From Amycolatopsis sp. GM8 (lineage in GTDB: Bacteria > Actinomycetota > Actinomycetes > Mycobacteriales > Pseudonocardiaceae): DNA of 64,000 bases. Below are positions 58,784 to 64,000 of this stretch, piece by piece. The notes below the pieces were generated by a model. It did not search any database and was not told where the DNA came from. It saw only the letters and a program-made list of their open reading frames with translations. How positions within the stretch are numbered: the stretch's first letter is position 1; each line of letters starts with the position of its first letter. Both the position numbers and the translations under genes were made by a program. The stretch covers positions 620,001 to 684,000 of the forward strand of contig NZ_JAJKFK010000002.1 in assembly GCF_021653975.1 (NCBI RefSeq), in the 5' to 3' direction.

Positions 58784-59110
58784 GTGGAGTTCATGGACTC
58801 GATCCCCGCAGCACGGACGACCGCCCAGGCCCGCCACCACATCGGGCCGATCAGGACGGTGGCCCGCTCGGCGGTGCCGGCCGTCACCGACCCGCGTGCG
58901 GCGCAGGTGCGCCGGTACGAGAGCGGCCAGCTGGTATGGCGCGTGCAGTGTGGCGACATGATCAATCGGGAACGTTGTGTGACGGTGCTCGTCCAGGACG
59001 ACCAGGTGGTGCTGGTGGGACCGCCCGGAGAGACGGCGCGACTGACCGCGGGCCAGCTCGGCCAGCTGCGGGCGGCGCTCAACGAAGCTGCGAAGCTGAC
59101 GGAAAGGTAA
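58784..59110 (+). CDS. Small conserved-type protein next to the TPR-XRE regulator
   Basis: Protein of 108 residues, no signal or membrane helix. The N-terminus is Ala/Arg-rich; the C-terminal ~65 residues (RYESGQLVWRVQCGDMINRERCVTVLVQDDQVVLVGPPGETARL) look like a small beta fold. GTG with GGAG eight bases upstream. 11 bases before the next small gene, so both are one unit. No family recognised. Confidence 0.7.
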   Translation: MEFMDSIPAARTTAQARHHIGPIRTVARSAVPAVTDPRAAQVRRYESGQLVWRVQCGDMINRERCVTVLVQDDQVVLVGPPGETARLTAGQLGQLRAALNEAAKLTER

Positions 59111-59121
59111 GTGAGTTTTTC

Positions 59122-59526
59122 GTGGATCAGATCCTTGGACAGGTGCTTCGCGACGCGGTGTGGGAGCGCCTCGACATGCTCGCCGACCTCGCCAGCCGCG
59201 CCGACACCGACTCCCTGGTTTCCGTCGCCCGCTCCGAGCTGCCCCGCCTGACCGAAGGCTGGCGCGCGATGTTGTCGGCGCACGAACCCGACGAGCGGGG
59301 TGACTGTCCCACCTGCTCCACCCGCTGGCACAGATGCAAGGCCCCGTGTTCCGTCTGGCAGGTCGCGCACGAGCACCTGGTGGCCGGTGGCCTCGCACCG
59401 CAGCAGGACCTGCGTCACCCGTGGCGGCGGACCCGGTCGACCGTGCCGAGCGCCCGTGGCACCAAGCCGGCCCAGTCCGAGACCACGGGGCGTCACGCGC
59501 TTATCCCGCAGGTCGCGACGCACTGA
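59122..59526 (+). CDS. Small protein with a Cys4 zinc-site motif
   Basis: Protein of 134 residues. Residues 62-76 carry C-x2-C-x6-C-x3-C (DCPTCSTRWHRCKAPC) with His at 70 and later, a likely zinc site. The N-terminal half is helical (LRDAVWERLDMLADLASRAD). GTG start in frame with the family-like segment; it follows the 108-residue gene by 11 bases. Its function is unknown. Confidence 0.7.
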   Translation: MDQILGQVLRDAVWERLDMLADLASRADTDSLVSVARSELPRLTEGWRAMLSAHEPDERGDCPTCSTRWHRCKAPCSVWQVAHEHLVAGGLAPQQDLRHPWRRTRSTVPSARGTKPAQSETTGRHALIPQVATH

Positions 59527-59533
59527 CCGCTCG

Positions 59534-59545
59534 TCGATTAATCGA
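59534..59545. promoter_or_regulatory. AT-rich palindrome after the small zinc protein gene
   Basis: TCGATTAATCGA, a perfect 12-base palindrome followed by six A residues. On the minus strand a T-run precedes it. Possibly a weak terminator or an operator. Confidence 0.3.
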
Positions 59546-59652
59546 AAAAACTTAGCGCTACCCCCTAGCGGGTGAACAGCCCCGCCTATTAGGTTGATCA
59601 ACATGGTCGCTAGATGTGATGTTGCAGATCGCATGTTGCGGCCCCACGAGTT

Positions 59653-59704
59653 CCGCGGGCCGGTGCCGTTGCACTCCCCTCCCCCGACCGGTACCGGCCC
59701 GCGG
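59653..59704. terminator. Long-stem hairpin between convergent small-protein and MFS genes
   Basis: CCGCGGGCCGGTGCC (59653-59667) pairs with GGTACCGGCCCGCGG (59690-59704): 15 base pairs with one wobble and a 22-base loop. It lies 17 bases after the MFS stop in the MFS direction and would stop both converging transcripts. No U-run. Confidence 0.65.
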
Positions 59705-59720
59705 GCCCAATCTCTCGCCC

Positions 59721-62271
<2,551 letters not shown>

Positions 62272-62354
62272 TCAAACAATAGCCGTTCCCTCGACCGGGG
62301 GGAAGGTTCCGGCACGCTAAAGTCGCAGTTCAGCAGCCCTAGAAGGAGCACAAC

Positions 62355-62975
62355 GTGTCGGACACCCAGGCGACTCCCTTGCGCCGGCAGCCCGTGCAGC
62401 AGCGCAGTGCGAAACGGGTCGAGCAGATGCTGGACGCGAGTGCACGGCTGATCGACGAGATCGGGTACGACGCGTTGACCACCACGTTGATCGCCAAGCG
62501 GGCCGGGGTCGCCGTCGGTTCGCTGTACCAGTTCTTCCCCGACAAGCGGGCCGTCGTGCAGGCGCTGACCCAGCGCAACCTCGACCGGTTCGTCGCCGCG
62601 ACCAACGAACGCCTCGCCCGCGAGGACCCGTCGCACTGGTGGGACGTCGTCGACTCGATCCTCGACATCTACCTGACCATGCACCGCACCGTGCCGGGCT
62701 TTTCGAAGGTGCACTTCGGTGACGTCGTGGATCGTCAGCTGCTGGACGAGAGCCGCGACAACAACAAGGTCATCGCCGACTCGCTGACCGAACTGGTGCG
62801 CAAGTACATCGACACACCGGGAGAAAACCTGCCACTCGCGATCTCGGTGGCGATCGAAATGGCGGACGCGCTGCTGAAGTTCGCCTTCCACCGGGATCCG
62901 CGCGGCGACCAGGAAATCGTCGACGAGACCAAGCACGTGATCAAGCTCTACCTCGCCAGCCGGCTCGGCGAGTAG
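62355..62975 (+). CDS. TetR-family regulator divergent from the beta-glucosidase operon
   Basis: Repressor of 206 residues. Helix-turn-helix (~25-70): LTTTLIAKRAGVAVGSLYQFFPDKRAVVQAL. A C-terminal ligand domain follows (~80-206). GTG start with AGAAGGAG six bases upstream. It is divergent from the beta-glucosidase/MFS operon with a 122-base gap; GAAAAGTTCTC (about 62263-62273) is a weak dyad there that could be its site. Confidence 0.93.
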   Translation: MSDTQATPLRRQPVQQRSAKRVEQMLDASARLIDEIGYDALTTTLIAKRAGVAVGSLYQFFPDKRAVVQALTQRNLDRFVAATNERLAREDPSHWWDVVDSILDIYLTMHRTVPGFSKVHFGDVVDRQLLDESRDNNKVIADSLTELVRKYIDTPGENLPLAISVAIEMADALLKFAFHRDPRGDQEIVDETKHVIKLYLASRLGE

Positions 62976-63016
62976 TCCACAGGCGGCCGAAAACCTGTGG
63001 ATATGTGGACTGCTCG

Positions 63017-64000
63017 CTAGCCGAAGCTCTGCTGCTCGCCGCGGTAGGTCGGGACGGTCCGTTCGACTCGCCCATCGACCACGATGTGGTATTGCGTGAA
63101 CCGCTCGGCAAGCTCGCCGGCCTTCGCGTGACGAAGCCACACTCGATCACCCAACCGCAGGTCACGGGCCGCTTTCCCACGCACCGGGGTCTGTACCTCG
63201 CCGGCTCCCTCGATAGGCAGCAGCTTGAGTCCGGCGGGCAGGTACGGCGACGGCAACCGGGACGCCGAGGCGGGTCCGGACGCTATATATCCGCCCGAGA
63301 AGAGGGTCGCGATACCACGGGTGGGCTTGTGGACAACTGGGAGCGCGAACAGCGCGGCGGGCCGCGGATGGAAGCGCGTGTACCCGTCGAACAGGGTCGA
63401 GCCGATCAGTCCCGAGCCGGCCGCGACTTCGGTGACCGCCTGCTCCGCGGTCGTCGTCTCGATGCTGCCCGAACCGCCGCCGTTGACGAACTCGAGTTCG
63501 GCGATCTCCCGGACGGCCTTGACGGCTTCGGCTCGGCGCCGCGCCAGCTCCCCGGCCGAACGGCGCTGCATCCAGCGGACCAGCCGGTCGGTGCGGGACC
63601 CGGTCGAATCCGGGAAGCCGGCGATCTGGCCTTCGTACGCCATCAGCCCGGCGAGCTGGAAACCGTTGCGCGCCACCACTTTCCGGGCGAGCTGGGCAGC
63701 TTGGCGGGCGGCGAACACGGGCGAGCGGCGGGTGCCGACGTGCACCAGGCCGAACGGTCGCCACGACGCGTCCAGCTCGATGCAGACCCGGATGTCGGCG
63801 TGCTCGTGCCCGGCCGCGGCGTCCACGATGTCGAGATGCTCGACCGAGTCGACCATGATCGTGATCGCGGCGCGGGCACGCTCGTCGGCGGCGAGCCTGC
63901 GCAGCGCGCCGTGGTCGACGGTCGGGTACGCGACCAGGATGTCGTCGCTCGTGCCCAGCTCGGCATGCCACAAGGCCTCGGCGAGCGAGTAGCACATCAG
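63017..64000 (-). CDS. Alanine-racemase-fold PLP enzyme (D-threonine aldolase-like), N-terminus outside window
   Basis: The C-terminal 327 residues of a PLP enzyme of fold type III. The first visible segment MCYSLAEALWHAELG follows the PLP-lysine region that lies beyond 64000. LAGLMAYEGQIAG, ELEFVNGGGSGSIETT and GSGLIGSTLFDGYTRF are typical of the amino acid deaminase/D-threonine aldolase branch; the C-terminal domain has GDRVWLRHAKAGE with a conserved metal-site His. The substrate is probably a D-amino acid or 3-hydroxy amino acid, by family only. Confidence 0.85.
   Translation of the reverse strand: MMCYSLAEALWHAELGTSDDILVAYPTVDHGALRRLAADERARAAITIMVDSVEHLDIVDAAAGHEHADIRVCIELDASWRPFGLVHVGTRRSPVFAARQAAQLARKVVARNGFQLAGLMAYEGQIAGFPDSTGSRTDRLVRWMQRRSAGELARRRAEAVKAVREIAELEFVNGGGSGSIETTTAEQAVTEVAAGSGLIGSTLFDGYTRFHPRPAALFALPVVHKPTRGIATLFSGGYIASGPASASRLPSPYLPAGLKLLPIEGAGEVQTPVRGKAARDLRLGDRVWLRHAKAGELAERFTQYHIVVDGRVERTVPTYRGEQQSFG

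Overview
The window is 64 kb of very GC-rich, gene-dense DNA with frequent GTG starts, four-base start/stop overlaps and actinobacterial families such as DUF6474, SHOCT-like tethered proteins, a TPR-type XRE regulator and YcnI/CopC/CopD. It is a high-GC actinomycete chromosome. The gene content fits the Pseudonocardiaceae, most likely Amycolatopsis or a close relative; that genus call is inference from gene types, not from a marker gene. There is no rRNA operon, CRISPR array, phage or recognisable insertion sequence. One tRNA-Gly(GCC) is present.

Layout. 1-1.8 kb: the end of a cytochrome P450, a DUF4328 membrane protein and a rhodanese. 1.8-9.4 kb: two sodium/acetate-type symporters, each with a small membrane partner, plus a LytS/LytTR two-component system and an SppA-like protease; this looks like a carboxylate-uptake locus with its own regulators. 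9.6-13.3 kb: an Fpg/Nei DNA glycosylase, an ECF sigma factor fused to a zinc anti-sigma-like domain and membrane tail, tRNA-Gly and a 550-base noncoding stretch rich in hairpins. 13.3-18.2 kb: a Tat-exported phospholipase C, a large beta-helix membrane protein and a tandem winged-helix protein. 18.2-22.5 kb: a polar amino acid ABC importer and an M20 dipeptidase. 22.8-26.3 kb: a branched-chain 2-oxo acid (or pyruvate) dehydrogenase E1alpha-E1beta-E2 operon. 26.4-29.8 kb: a TetR regulator with a clear self-operator, an ABC exporter and a DUF72 protein.

29.8-37.4 kb is the most unusual part: two paralogous membrane-tethered proteins, then a 1,236-residue glycosyltransferase/glycosyltransferase/coiled-coil/FkbM methyltransferase fusion, then an acyltransferase-3. 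They look like one cell-envelope or exported-glycan unit. 37.4-46.2 kb: a 28-residue membrane peptide, a NarL-type two-component pair, an MmyB-like regulator with a divergent MFS exporter and twin operators, an ECF sigma/VOC pair, an AlbA/Schlafen-type ATP-binding gene that has lost its start codon, and UDP-glucose dehydrogenase. 46.3-49.4 kb: an SDR, a TM0106-type RecB-like nuclease and DUF6474. 49.4-53 kb: a four-gene glycine betaine/choline ABC importer with an upstream dyad. 53.1-56 kb: a copper cluster (membrane protein, YcnI, CopC, CopD). 56-59.5 kb: a kinase-like phosphotransferase, a TPR-XRE regulator and two divergent small proteins, one probably zinc-binding. 59.7-64 kb: an MFS sugar transporter with a GH1 beta-glucosidase and divergent TetR regulator, then a truncated alanine-racemase-like PLP enzyme running off the end.

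Functions below rest on motifs read by eye. Operators, promoters and terminators are sequence-pattern calls only. Several starts were moved from the longest open frame to fit Shine-Dalgarno sites, signal peptides or likely leaderless promoters.
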